Program-made: the position numbers and the translations under genes
From: Pontibacter diazotrophicus
GTDB taxonomy: Bacteria > Bacteroidota > Bacteroidia > Cytophagales > Hymenobacteraceae
Length of the DNA: 64,000 nucleotides
Assembly (NCBI RefSeq): GCF_003367245.1
Contig: NZ_QRGR01000007.1
Coordinates: 274,231 to 338,230 of the forward strand
Direction: 5' to 3'
The notes under the pieces: model-generated
The model's database searches: none
Told to the model about the DNA's origin: nothing
The model's input: only the letters and a program-made list of their open reading frames with translations
In this document: positions 9,807 through 18,189 of the stretch, in pieces
Layout: each line of letters opens with the position of its first letter
Position numbering within the stretch: the stretch's first letter is position 1

Positions 9807-9842
9807 AAAGCCCTCTGCCCCAAAAAAGTGGCAAAGGGCTTT
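9807..9842 (-). terminator. Intrinsic terminator of the amidohydrolase gene
   Basis: Arms AAAGCCCT (9807-9814) and AGGGCTTT (9835-9842) pair, extended inward by a partly paired CTGCC/GGCAA. On the minus strand the stem is followed by a T-rich tract, placing it correctly about 35 bp after the stop codon at 9876. Confidence 0.7.
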
Positions 9843-9875
9843 ATTAGAATAGTTTTATAGGGGTACAGCGTATTT

Positions 9876-11303
9876 TTAATTAACCTGAAGAAGCCCTTGC
9901 AGGGCCTCGTTGGTATAAGTTTTTCCTCCGAAAATAACAGTATGTATGCTTTGGGTATGGCTTATGTCCTCAAGCGGGTTTTTCTCCAAGAGAACAAGAT
10001 CCGCCACTTTCCCTTTTTCTACAGTGCCATATTGTGCTGATTTCCCCATGAACTGAGCGCCGTTAATAGTAGCCGTGCGGAGCGCCTGGGCAGGAGTGAG
10101 GCCGGCTTCTACCATTTGCTCCAGCTCTTCGTGCAGCGAAATGCCAGGATACACATAAGAGTTATAAGCGCCGGCATCGGAGCCTGCCAGTATGGTGACG
10201 CCTGCAGCCTGCATGGCGGGCACAAGGGTATGAAACCTGCTGTTCAGGTTGTTCATAAATTGTATCGATTCCGCTGAACGGCGTTTGGCGCTGTTAATCC
10301 GGCGGGCGTATGTTTGTTCAATTCCTTCTCCAATGTATGCCAGATACTCGTCTGTGCTGTGGTCGTCCTGATGGAGGTTATCCAGCACCTCACTGATGTG
10401 TAAGGTAGGCACCACAGCAGCATTAGCAGCAGCCATGCGCTGGAAAAAGCTTTGCGCGGTGGCCGGATCATAAGAATCATAAAGCCAGTCGAGGGCCGTG
10501 TAGAAGCCAACAGGTTTTTCTGTTTCGTAACTGGCTTGTATAACGTTAGTGATGCTGTCTTCCTGTGGAGAACCTGACTTAAAAGCATAATATAGGTGCT
10601 CTGTTATATCAAGGCCACTGTCGATGGCCTCACCAAGGGAAACGGTGAAAGGCATATGTCCTGCCGTCATCATGCCTCTTGCCTCTGCTTCTTTTACAAT
10701 AGCCAGGAAAACATCCCCCGAAATAGTGCTGTCATAAATCTTAACGAAGTCTACTCCCAATCGCTGCAGTGAGTCCAGGGCCGCGGGTACTTCCGCCACC
10801 GTGGCTACTTCAATAGAACCCTCCCAGACAGGGTTGGGCCCGTCCAGTTTAGGGCCTGCTGTAATAATTCGGGGTCCTACCAGTTCGCCCGCTGTTATCT
10901 GGTCCCGCCATTGCCGGATAGCCGGGTACAGGTCACCGCCGGCATCGCGCACGGTCGTAATGCCATTGGCAATAAAGAGCGGCAGCAGGTTCTTGTTTTC
11001 TTCTTCCAAAGCCTCACCGCCACGCAGGTGAATGTGGTTGTCCCAAAGGCCCGGTATAATGTATTTGCCCTGCGCATCTATGGTAGCAGTTGCATTGTAT
11101 CTGTTTGCTGCCTCCGTGTCTGAAATTTCCTGAATAACGCCTTCATCTATTACAAGCGTTTTGCCAGTCAGCACTTCGCCTGCAGTTACATCCACTATGT
11201 TTGCGTTCGTAATGATAAGGTCGCGGTTAACTTGTTGGGTAGTGGCACATCCTGCCAGTAAAAGGCTACTAAGGAATACGGCAAGAAAAGAATGAATTTT
11301 CAT
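9876..11303 (-). CDS. Amidohydrolase (imidazolonepropionase/prolidase-like), lipoprotein
   Basis: Metal-dependent hydrolase of the amidohydrolase superfamily, 475 residues, with lipobox LAGC (Cys19), so predicted to work outside the cytoplasm. The binuclear metal-site ligands are visible: HxH in DNHIHLR (His90, His92), the probable carbamylated Lys in FVKIYD (Lys188), His in AGHMPF (His216) and EHLYY (His236), and Asp in AGSDAGAY (Asp376). The end of the protein (GTVEKGKVADLVLLEKNPLEDI) is typical of this subfamily. Substrate unknown; related enzymes hydrolyse dipeptides or cyclic amides. Forty bp downstream of the GNAT gene on the same strand. A paralogue with the same plan lies at 42297-43688. 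Confidence 0.88.
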   Translation of the reverse strand: MKIHSFLAVFLSSLLLAGCATTQQVNRDLIITNANIVDVTAGEVLTGKTLVIDEGVIQEISDTEAANRYNATATIDAQGKYIIPGLWDNHIHLRGGEALEEENKNLLPLFIANGITTVRDAGGDLYPAIRQWRDQITAGELVGPRIITAGPKLDGPNPVWEGSIEVATVAEVPAALDSLQRLGVDFVKIYDSTISGDVFLAIVKEAEARGMMTAGHMPFTVSLGEAIDSGLDITEHLYYAFKSGSPQEDSITNVIQASYETEKPVGFYTALDWLYDSYDPATAQSFFQRMAAANAAVVPTLHISEVLDNLHQDDHSTDEYLAYIGEGIEQTYARRINSAKRRSAESIQFMNNLNSRFHTLVPAMQAAGVTILAGSDAGAYNSYVYPGISLHEELEQMVEAGLTPAQALRTATINGAQFMGKSAQYGTVEKGKVADLVLLEKNPLEDISHTQSIHTVIFGGKTYTNEALQGLLQVN

Positions 11304-11343
11304 GTCAGGAGGATAAGTAAAAAGGTACTACAGGTCTTCGAAT

Positions 11344-11892
11344 TTAACTTTTTTTAGCCTTAGAAGAAAGATCCAGTATCATGTGCTGTGTGGAAGGGCT
11401 AAAACCTTGTGTCTCCCAGAAACGGATAGCGGCTTTATTTTTAACAGATACCTGCAGTTCAATGTGGTCGGCTCCATTGTCTGTCAGCCATTTTTTAGCT
11501 GCTTCTACCAATTCATTGCCAATGCCCGTGCCCCTGTACTGTTCCTGCACAACAGTCTCTGCTATGTAGCCTTTTTTTAAAAGTTTAAAGCCAGGTGCAG
11601 CCTGTTTTAAGGTTGCTATAATCATACCTCGCCAGTTGTCTTGCTGCACATATCCGAAAATGCGCGTGTCTTTGTCTTTCAGCCTTGCCAGCAGTTCTTT
11701 TTTCAGTACTTGTTCGCTGTTGGGTTTGTACCTGAAAACCGGGTGGTGGGGCTGGTGAAACTCCAGCAGCTCATGCCACAGTTCATACACTTCATCAATA
11801 TCCTCGGGTTCGGCTTCTATAATCACTGGGCAGGTTTTTGAGTGATATACGCAATAACTACCCGCACTTGTTGTGGTCAGGCAGCATTTCAA
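11344..11892 (-). CDS. GNAT family N-acetyltransferase
   Basis: Acetyl-CoA-dependent N-acetyltransferase, 182 residues. The acetyl-CoA-binding motif A (VVQEQYRGTGIGNELVEAA) has RGTGIG at 120-125, preceded by the strand GYIAETVV. Motif B follows as HIELQVSVKNKAAIRFWETQGF with the conserved aromatic and Gly near the end. The first about 20 residues (MKCCLTTTSAG...) do not look like GNAT sequence and may not all be translated, but no closer ATG exists before the fold begins at about residue 22. It is 23 bp downstream of the small membrane protein gene and 40 bp upstream of the amidohydrolase gene. Acetyl acceptor unknown. Confidence 0.85.
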   Translation of the reverse strand: MKCCLTTTSAGSYCVYHSKTCPVIIEAEPEDIDEVYELWHELLEFHQPHHPVFRYKPNSEQVLKKELLARLKDKDTRIFGYVQQDNWRGMIIATLKQAAPGFKLLKKGYIAETVVQEQYRGTGIGNELVEAAKKWLTDNGADHIELQVSVKNKAAIRFWETQGFSPSTQHMILDLSSKAKKS

Positions 11893-11915
11893 AGCATTGT
11901 GAAGAAGCTACAAAC

Positions 11916-12170
11916 CTACCTGCGGGAAGAGCTCGTGCGATTATTGTCTTTTCTGTGTTTCCGATAGCTTAAAATAACAGTGATCGCAATAATAACGGGG
12001 AGGTTTCGGGGCAGATTTATACTTTCCAAAACATCTTCTTTTGATACTGGAATCCCCATGATTGTTTTTTTGATCTCTACATATAGATCAAAGAACAGGA
12101 AAGAAAAAACCATTATCACGAACAGGAGGAGCGCATTTTTAACGAAGGCGATAAGTTCTTGCTTTGACAT
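11916..12170 (-). CDS. Small two-segment membrane protein, unknown function
   Basis: An 84-residue protein with two hydrophobic segments: ALLLFVIMVFSFLFF near the N-terminus and NLPVIIAITVILSY near the C-terminus, the latter followed by a strongly basic tail (RKHRKDNNR). I do not recognise a family. ATG at 12170 is preferred over an in-frame GTG at 12179, which lies inside a perfect inverted repeat whose arm begins only 5 bp upstream of the ATG. The tight spacing to the GNAT gene supports a shared transcript. Real coding status is likely but not certain. Confidence 0.55.
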   Translation of the reverse strand: MSKQELIAFVKNALLLFVIMVFSFLFFDLYVEIKKTIMGIPVSKEDVLESINLPRNLPVIIAITVILSYRKHRKDNNRTSSSRR

Positions 12171-12175
12171 GTATG

Positions 12176-12227
12176 ACACTTATGTTTCTATATATTAGAA
12201 AATACTAATATATAGAAACATAAGTGT
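12176..12227. repeat. Perfect 23-bp inverted repeat (hairpin)
   Basis: Arms 12176-12198 and 12205-12227 are exact reverse complements around a 6-base AAAATA loop. The element sits between the stop of the pentapeptide gene (12250) and the start of the small membrane protein (12170), both on the minus strand. It is AT-rich and lacks a clean T-tract, so it may be an attenuating hairpin, a processing site or a protein-binding palindrome rather than a standard terminator. Confidence 0.85.
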
Positions 12228-12249
12228 ATAGCAATGGAGATTAATTATA

Positions 12250-12822
12250 CTACCCCACAACAATATCGTGTTTGTCTAACAAGCCTGGCAGCCCTGTCAG
12301 GGAAAACTTCGCTTTCTTAATCTTGTTCATGTCAGGGTCTATGGAAAAATTACTGGCCGACCGGAAGTCTACCTTTTCTAATATTGTTTGGTCAAAGACT
12401 GTTTGGCTCAGGTCACAATCGCTGAATGCGGAGCCGGTTAAATCAGATTGGGTAAAGTTAGCTTCTTTAATGCTACAGCCATCGAAGGTGGTTTTCCTGA
12501 TTTTCCTTCTGAAGAAAGAAACAAAGTCGAGGATGCAGTTGCTGAAGCTGACAGAGAAAAGAAACTCATTACAGGCGCTGAAGTCAACGCCCATTACTTT
12601 GCAGTTATGGAATTCAACGGTTTTCAATCCGGTGTACTCCAGCCGCATCATACTCAGGTTGCAGTCTTCGAACCGGCAGTCAATAAAGTCGTTGCCGGAA
12701 AAGTTACTGCCCGAAAAGTCGCAGTTGGTAAAGGTACAGGCTTCAAACTCTCTCCCCGACACAACCTTGTTCGAGTAATTTATTTTATCAAAAGTCTTGT
12801 CACTGTGGTGTGTTTCCTTCAT
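12250..12822 (-). CDS. Pentapeptide repeat protein, Qnr/McbG-like
   Basis: A 190-residue right-handed quadrilateral beta-helix protein. Repeats of A(D/N)LXX type run almost throughout (FEACTFTNCDFSGSNFSGND near 26-45, SDLTGSAFSDCDLSQTVFDQ later), with an irregular break around FRRKIRKTTF. The C-terminus (SIDPDMNKIKKAKFS, then GLLDKHDIVV) resembles the dimerisation end of Qnr and related DNA-mimic proteins that shield type II topoisomerases from quinolones. That similarity is from memory of the family; protection activity is inferred. The gene starts 9 bp after the stop of the NTF2-like gene, so they are probably cotranscribed. Confidence 0.8.
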   Translation of the reverse strand: MKETHHSDKTFDKINYSNKVVSGREFEACTFTNCDFSGSNFSGNDFIDCRFEDCNLSMMRLEYTGLKTVEFHNCKVMGVDFSACNEFLFSVSFSNCILDFVSFFRRKIRKTTFDGCSIKEANFTQSDLTGSAFSDCDLSQTVFDQTILEKVDFRSASNFSIDPDMNKIKKAKFSLTGLPGLLDKHDIVVG

Positions 12823-12831
12823 TCTGTGGTG

Positions 12832-13260
12832 CTATTGGGCTTTGTCGGGAGAGATAAAGGTCACCTCTACAATTTCATTGTTCTTCACTCTGTACACTGC
12901 AATGGCATCGAACCGGGGCTGATCTTTGCTGCGTCTTACCTTCTCGTGGTCAATGACCACGTTGCCTGCTATAATCCTGTTTACCACTTCACAATGTAAA
13001 TCAGGCGTGTTTGCAAACATCTGGCCGTATCTTTTTCTCAGTTCCTCCCTGCCCTGATAGCTGAGCACCCCTGGCTGCCGGTACACTTTTACGGTATCGC
13101 TGAAGGCTTTTGCAAAAGTGTCGATGTCGCGGTTGTTATAGCCTTGCAACTGCAGCTTAACAGGGGCGAGAACAGATGCTTCATCCTGTTGTGCCTGTGC
13201 CTGCGCTGAGAAAGAAGTTACTGCCAGTAAGATGAAAATGAAAAAATACTTGAGATACAT
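12832..13260 (-). CDS. NTF2-like/SnoaL-like secreted protein
   Basis: A 142-residue protein with a cleavable signal peptide (hydrophobic FFIFILLAVTSF, then AQAQAQ). The mature part has the cone-shaped NTF2-like fold pattern of SnoaL/DUF4440 proteins: a first helix with LQLQGYNNRDIDTFAKAFSD, then VKVYRQPG, a GREELRKRYGQMFA helix and the closing strands VVIDHEKVRR and AIAVYRVKNNEIVEVTF. Such proteins bind small ligands or act as isomerases; no ligand can be assigned. It lies directly upstream of the pentapeptide gene. Confidence 0.8.
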   Translation of the reverse strand: MYLKYFFIFILLAVTSFSAQAQAQQDEASVLAPVKLQLQGYNNRDIDTFAKAFSDTVKVYRQPGVLSYQGREELRKRYGQMFANTPDLHCEVVNRIIAGNVVIDHEKVRRSKDQPRFDAIAVYRVKNNEIVEVTFISPDKAQ

Positions 13261-13404
13261 GCGCCTATAGGTTTTATAAAATGAAACTGATTAAAGAGAA
13301 ATAGCGAAAATCCGCTCTTACTGTATCTGTTTTATCAGCAAGATACATTTTTAAAAGGTGACGTCAAGTGCCTGATAAAACTTTGTTGCCTCTTATCAGT
13401 AATT

Positions 13405-13425
13405 ATTTATTGATTATCAATAAAT
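13405..13425. promoter_or_regulatory. Candidate operator palindrome upstream of the DUF2975-HTH pair
   Basis: ATTTATTGA, three-base spacer TTA, then TCAATAAAT form a perfect 9+3+9 palindrome 67 bp upstream of the ATG at 13493, with AATT flanks that extend the symmetry. The second gene of the downstream pair encodes an HTH protein that could bind it. That link is inference. Confidence 0.45.
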
Positions 13426-13476
13426 AAATTATGATGTTCGATAAAAATTTATTTCCTTAGTGTAGTCATTCAATTG

Positions 13477-13485
13477 AAAGGAGGT
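13477..13485 (+). promoter_or_regulatory. Unusually strong Shine-Dalgarno site
   Basis: AAAGGAGGT is fully complementary to the anti-SD end of 16S rRNA and ends 7 bases before the ATG at 13493. Other genes in this window do not show such a site, in line with Bacteroidota translation rarely using SD pairing. Confidence 0.7.
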
Positions 13486-13492
13486 AAATACG

Positions 13493-14128
13493 ATGAGAAC
13501 TTTAGGAAAATATTCACTGGCGTCCTTCATTAAGTTCATTATTACCGCAGCCTGGTATATTCAGATTTTCTTTCTTATACTATTAACAGTTGCCATTACC
13601 TTTAAATTTTTTAGCAATACTACTGCACCTACCCCTGAAACAGTGGAAGTAAGACTAACGGAAAGCCGGTCGATAGATGTGACGACTGCTTCCGTAGCTG
13701 AGAATATATCTGCTGCTAATCTGGAATTAGACACCGGAAAACTTACTTTCAGCCACCAAAGCAGTAAACAGATAATAGGGTTTAACCTGCTGTCGATGTG
13801 GATAGCCTTCTCTATTTCCCTAACCGTCACCTACCTGTTGCGCAAACTTTTTAAAAGCCTGACTCAGAACGACCCCTTTGTGGTTGAAAATGCACAGCGA
13901 CTCCGCCTGATTGCCTTTCTGATCATGTTAGAGCCTGTTACTTCTTTTGCGCACGATGCCTTTGTGAACTGGTTTATACAACATAATTTTCTGCTCGACG
14001 GCTCCGGCATACGCGCACATTTGAGCATTGATCTAAAGACTTTATTTGTAGGCTTAATTGTGCTGGTTATTGCCGAAATATTCCGGATTGGAGCGCGCAT
14101 GAAAGAAGAACAAGAGTTAACCGTTTAA
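13493..14128 (+). CDS. DUF2975 domain membrane protein
   Basis: A 211-residue inner-membrane protein with four hydrophobic segments: about 18-38, 97-115 (ending in VTYLLRKLF), 136-155 and 180-197. The layout, with an extracytoplasmic domain between the first two segments and DPFVVENAQRLR before the third, matches DUF2975. Genes of this family are commonly followed by a small YozG-like HTH gene, as here 4 bp downstream, and the pair is thought to be regulatory or stress-related; the exact role is unknown. Translation initiation is probably efficient because of the strong SD site at 13477-13485. Confidence 0.85.
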   Translation: MRTLGKYSLASFIKFIITAAWYIQIFFLILLTVAITFKFFSNTTAPTPETVEVRLTESRSIDVTTASVAENISAANLELDTGKLTFSHQSSKQIIGFNLLSMWIAFSISLTVTYLLRKLFKSLTQNDPFVVENAQRLRLIAFLIMLEPVTSFAHDAFVNWFIQHNFLLDGSGIRAHLSIDLKTLFVGLIVLVIAEIFRIGARMKEEQELTV

Positions 14129-14132
14129 CGTC

Positions 14133-14336
14133 ATGCCGATATTCATCAACCTGGATTTACTCTTAGTGAAAAGGAAAATGTCGCTGACTGAATTATCGGA
14201 GCGGGTAGGCATTACCATGTCTAACCTGTCTATTCTGAAACAGGGCAAGGCGAAGGCCATCCGGTTCTCCACCCTCGAAGCTATTTGTCGCGAACTGGAG
14301 TGCCAGCCCGGCGATATTCTGGAGTATAAGGAATAA
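14133..14336 (+). CDS. YozG-like Cro/C1-type HTH transcriptional regulator
   Basis: A 67-residue single-domain DNA-binding protein of the Cro/C1 (HTH_26, YozG) type. The helix-turn-helix is SLTELSERVGITMSNLSILKQGK (about 17-39) and the family ending TLEAICRELECQPGDILEY follows. It starts 4 bp after the DUF2975 stop, so the two are translationally linked. YozG-type regulators often control their own operon; the palindrome at 13405-13425 is the obvious candidate site. Effector and target genes are unknown. Confidence 0.9.
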   Translation: MPIFINLDLLLVKRKMSLTELSERVGITMSNLSILKQGKAKAIRFSTLEAICRELECQPGDILEYKE

Positions 14337-14398
14337 ACCAGACTTACTTATTGTAAGGAGTGCGCGTATGAAGTCATCCATCTTCTCGAACACAGGAA

Positions 14399-14437
14399 AC
14401 CCACCCTTACCCCTCCGAGGAGGTGGTAGGGGTGGGT
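14399..14437. repeat. GC-rich dispersed palindrome, short variant (CCCCTCC family)
   Basis: ACCCACCC followed by CCCCTCCGAGG, then a GGTAGGGGTGGGT right arm, forms an imperfect hairpin. It shares the ACCCACC...CCCCTCCgAGGAGG core with the copies at 26168-26240 and 36824-36901. It lies about 60 bp after the HTH gene and could double as a terminator. Confidence 0.6.
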
Positions 14438-14630
14438 CCAAGTAATAACGTTTATCTCTAGAACGGCCTCATGCGCAGCATTTAATTGATAATGGTATTA
14501 TTTAACCGATGATTTTGCTCATAATCACTTCATAGGAAAAAACGTAACAGGATATCTTTCACAGAGTAGGGCAGGTGGTATCTTCTACTTTGCTCTGGCC
14601 CTGGCCAGGTAAAGCGAAATTGAACCGTAG

Positions 14631-16964
14631 TTACAGCTGCTTTAGATTTCCATCCAGCACATAGCTTTTGCCTTTCTCTGTTTGGAGCGTGACCACCTGG
14701 TCTCCGTAACGAACCTGGCAGGGGTTGCCCAGTTTAGAAAGCACCTTCACCTGCTTCAGTTTCCCCGCCTCCCAATTCAGGTCTACCTCAAAGCCACCGC
14801 GGGCTACAATGCCGTGAATGTGGCCCTGCTGCCAGCCGGCAGGCAAGGCGGGTAATAACTGTATTTCCCCGGCGTGGCTCTGCATCAGCATCTCCGTGAT
14901 GCCGGCTGTTGCCCCAAAGTTGCCGTCGATCTGGAAGGGCGGGTGCGTGTCGAAAAGGTTGGGGAGCGTGGATTTGCGCAGAAGGGCCAGCAGGTTGTCA
15001 TGTGCTGCCTCGCCATCTTGTAAGCGGGCAAAGAAGTTGATAATCCAGGCCCGGCTCCAGCCAGTGTGCCCGCCCCCTTGTGATAAGCGGTAGTCGATGG
15101 TTTTACGGGCGGCCTCCATTAGCTCCGGGTGCTGCTGCTTTGTAATCTGCCGGCCGGGGTGCAGGGCAAACAAGTGCGAGATGTGGCGGTGGCCCGGTTC
15201 ATTTTCTTCGAACTCTTCCGTCCACTCCATAATGCGGCCATCGCTCCCGATCCTGGTGGGCGCTAAGCGGGTGAGTATCTTTTCGAGTCGACGTCGAAAG
15301 GCAGCGTCTTTGTTCAATTCTTTGCTTGCGGCAATGGTGTTGCCGAGCAAATCCCGGATAATCATATGGTCCATCGTCGGTCCCATCACCATGGTGGCTA
15401 CTTCACCGTCTTCGGTCTTAAAAGTGTTTTCTGGCGAAATGGAAGGTCCTGAAACCAGTTGCTTCGTCTCCGGGTTTTCTACCAGCCAATTGGCGCAGAA
15501 CTCAGCGGCTTCTTTCATGACGGGGTAAGCCAGCTCTTTCAGGTAGGCTTTGTCTTCTGTGAACAGATAATGCTCCCACAAATGCTGTGCGCTCCAGGCC
15601 ATGCCCATCGGCCACATCGCCCAACGCGGTTCGCCATAGGTTTCTGTGAAAAGCCACGGGTCTGTTGTGAAATGGGCCACTGTTCCTTTTATGCCATACA
15701 TGTCGCGGGCAGTTTTGCGGGCATCGGGGCGCAGCGCATCTAAAAAGGTCAGGAAGGGCATGTGCATCTCCGACAAATTAGTGACCTCTGCGGGCCAGTA
15801 GTTCATCTGAATGTTGATATTGATGTGGTAGTCGGCACTCCAGGGAGGGGTGAGGCCATCGGCCCAAATGCCCTGCAGGTTCGCTGGTAAGCCACCCGGC
15901 CGTGAACTGCTGATGAGCAGGTAGCGGCCAAACTGGTAATACAGCTGCACCAACTGTGGGTCGATGTTGCCGTTCTGCATCGCTACCAGGCGGGCATCGG
16001 TGGGGAAATAAGCCGCATCGGTTGTGCCTAGGTGCAAATCGACACGCTTGAAATATTGCTGGTAATCTGCTATATGGTCCTTCTTTAGGGCTTCATAATC
16101 TTTCTTTGCCGCGGCAGCTAATTGTGTGGCAGCCATAGCCAGTTGGTCATTGCCCTTGTAATCTGTAGCGGCCGTTAAAAGAAGCGTGACGGCGTCTGCA
16201 TCTTCTATCCGGATGCTTTCTCCAGCTGCATCTTTTGTACCACCTTCCTGCAGCACTTTTACACGCGCCACCATCCTGACGCCTGTTCCATCGCCTACAT
16301 GTTCGCTCATAATGATTTCATCGCCGGCCAATTCCAGCTTTGCCTTGTTTCCGGGTCTGCTCAGGTTAATCCCAAAGGCCAGGGCGCCGGGCTTGCTGGC
16401 CGTGAGCCGCACTACCAGGGCTTGGTCGGGGGCACTGGAGAAGATTTCGCGGGTAAAGGAGACATCGCCTGCGCGGTAAGTCACTTTGGCTACGGCCGTC
16501 TCCAGGTCCAGTTCCCGGCGGTAGCCAGTTATATCTTTGGTGATGGGGCCAAAATCCAGCTGCAGGTCGCCCAGTGTCTGGTAGGTGCTGTGTATTTTCT
16601 TGTCGCCCATCATTTTCTCCTGGGCGAGATCCCGTGCTTCCGCATATTTGCCAGCAAAAAGCAGTGCCCGTACCTTTGGCAGGTTAGCGCGTGCTTCCGG
16701 GTTCACAAAGTCAGCCGGCTTGCCTGTCCAGACAGACTCCTCATTCAGCTGCAGCCGCTCTGTTGCTACGCCACCAAATACCATGGCTCCCAATCTGCCG
16801 TTGCCGACAGGCAGTGCTTCGTTCCAATTAGTCGCAGGGTGGCTGAACCACAACTTCAGGTCATCAGGCGCCTGTTGTTTTTCCTGGGCTACGGCAGGGT
16901 AAAGGATGAGGAGAAAAAGGAGTAGGAGAAGGAATCGTAAGTTATGGAGGCTTTGCAGGTGCAT
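14631..16964 (-). CDS. Glycoside hydrolase family 95, alpha-L-fucosidase-like
   Basis: A 777-residue exported glycosidase of GH95, an inverting family that mostly removes alpha-1,2-linked L-fucose (some members act on galactose). The signal peptide ends near AVAQ (residue 27). Family landmarks: LWFSHPATNWNEALPVGNG and LGAMVFGG at the N-terminus; QMNYWPAEVTN near 385-393 containing the Asn that activates the catalytic water; EWTEEFEENEPGHRHISHLF near 578-597 containing the general-acid Glu; and QIDGNFGATAGITEM near 676-690 containing the paired Asp. No SusC/SusD genes are adjacent, so it is not in a classic polysaccharide utilisation locus. Linkage specificity is not resolved. Confidence 0.92.
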   Translation of the reverse strand: MHLQSLHNLRFLLLLLFLLILYPAVAQEKQQAPDDLKLWFSHPATNWNEALPVGNGRLGAMVFGGVATERLQLNEESVWTGKPADFVNPEARANLPKVRALLFAGKYAEARDLAQEKMMGDKKIHSTYQTLGDLQLDFGPITKDITGYRRELDLETAVAKVTYRAGDVSFTREIFSSAPDQALVVRLTASKPGALAFGINLSRPGNKAKLELAGDEIIMSEHVGDGTGVRMVARVKVLQEGGTKDAAGESIRIEDADAVTLLLTAATDYKGNDQLAMAATQLAAAAKKDYEALKKDHIADYQQYFKRVDLHLGTTDAAYFPTDARLVAMQNGNIDPQLVQLYYQFGRYLLISSSRPGGLPANLQGIWADGLTPPWSADYHININIQMNYWPAEVTNLSEMHMPFLTFLDALRPDARKTARDMYGIKGTVAHFTTDPWLFTETYGEPRWAMWPMGMAWSAQHLWEHYLFTEDKAYLKELAYPVMKEAAEFCANWLVENPETKQLVSGPSISPENTFKTEDGEVATMVMGPTMDHMIIRDLLGNTIAASKELNKDAAFRRRLEKILTRLAPTRIGSDGRIMEWTEEFEENEPGHRHISHLFALHPGRQITKQQHPELMEAARKTIDYRLSQGGGHTGWSRAWIINFFARLQDGEAAHDNLLALLRKSTLPNLFDTHPPFQIDGNFGATAGITEMLMQSHAGEIQLLPALPAGWQQGHIHGIVARGGFEVDLNWEAGKLKQVKVLSKLGNPCQVRYGDQVVTLQTEKGKSYVLDGNLKQL

Positions 16965-17090
16965 GCTAGGTGATTAAATCAAATGGTTTTTCTGGAATAA
17001 GTGTAAGTGTAAAATTAAATGAGGTCTTCTATAAGGCTTTCTGTCTCTTTGTTCACGAAGTAGGTTAGTATTACAGATGGTCAACGATGA

Positions 17091-17984
17091 TTACAAGAGT
17101 TGATTTTTTAACTTTTTTACAACTCTCTTGTAGATACTCTTCTTCTTGTTGCTTTTTGGTCTTAAAGGCTTTTGGGCTATGTTGTCCATCCAGGTTAGCC
17201 TTCCTTTACCAAAAATATAATCCACATCGTCTTCGTGTACCTGGTTCCAGTAATCTATAAGTCCAGCCAAAAACAAAAGAGAAGCGTTTCTTTTGCTATA
17301 CTCACGCATGTAAGTTGATTCATACCCATTCCTGTGTAAGTAGCTGGTTTCAGGCAATGTCCAGAATTTAGCTCCTTCTGCTAATATCTTTAAACCAAAG
17401 AGTTCAGAATCATAGGCACCACCTAAAAACTCATTGTGTCTTCCTGCTTTTTTCCAGAGCGCTTTTGTATATAAGTAATTACCTGACCCACATGGAGTCT
17501 TCATGGGATCATTCAATGCATCTATAAAGCTTAGCTTTTCTGTCAGTATCCAGGAGGAAGTAACCTCCAGGGAGTTTTCTGAAAAATAGTCGATTCTGCC
17601 AAATGCAGCTGCGTCTAACGCATTGGCAACCAGGAACTCCTTCAGCACTCTAATGCTGTTTGGCCTCAGGATATTGTCAGAATCCAGGCAAAATATCAAA
17701 TCAGAACTTGCCTGATCTATACCTGTATTTCTGCCTGCGGCGGCAGTTCCTTTATTATTATGATGCCTTAATACCTTAATAAAGCTGTATCTATTGCTAT
17801 AAGAAAGTGCTTTGGCATACGTGTCGTCAATGGAAGCATCATCTATGAGTATTATCTCATCACCCTCCTCAAAGTTCGTGTTGATAATAGACATAATAGA
17901 CGCGTCCATGGTAGCAGAACAGTTAAAGCAGGGCATAATAAAGGAAATGCTATTCTTCAATTTCTTAGGTTTATCTATTTCCAA
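17091..17984 (-). CDS. Glycosyltransferase family 2
   Basis: A 297-residue GT-A fold glycosyltransferase with no membrane segment. It shows the N-terminal nucleotide-sugar-binding pattern (SISFIMPCFNCSATM, then IILIDDASIDDT around 44-55), the NNKGTAAAGRNTGI element (76-89) and the metal-binding DSD (101-103), followed by a GGAYDSELFGLKI acceptor-side region. The C-terminus is basic (KSNKKKSIYKRVVKKLK), consistent with peripheral membrane association. The transferred sugar is unknown. It stands alone between the GH95 gene and the AraC gene; lower GC than its neighbours suggests possible transfer. Confidence 0.88.
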   Translation of the reverse strand: MEIDKPKKLKNSISFIMPCFNCSATMDASIMSIINTNFEEGDEIILIDDASIDDTYAKALSYSNRYSFIKVLRHHNNKGTAAAGRNTGIDQASSDLIFCLDSDNILRPNSIRVLKEFLVANALDAAAFGRIDYFSENSLEVTSSWILTEKLSFIDALNDPMKTPCGSGNYLYTKALWKKAGRHNEFLGGAYDSELFGLKILAEGAKFWTLPETSYLHRNGYESTYMREYSKRNASLLFLAGLIDYWNQVHEDDVDYIFGKGRLTWMDNIAQKPLRPKSNKKKSIYKRVVKKLKNQLL

Positions 17985-18189
17985 ATCGGCTAACTCTTAA
18001 TTAAAATGATTTGCATCTCATACAAAGGGCCGGAGCATACACGCTGATATTGAATTTTAAAATCTGGTTAATTTCTAACCGCTTACTAATTACAACCTCA
18101 ACGCTGTTTCCTTTGCATCACTTTGATAAATAAATGTAATATAAAATTAGGATAATTGAACAGTTTAGTACGAACGAGCCCCCTGCCAC

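Noticed and set aside
12448..12999. Plus-strand frame of 183 codons over the pentapeptide and NTF2-like genes
   Set aside because: It crosses two well-supported genes on the opposite strand and its product has no family features.
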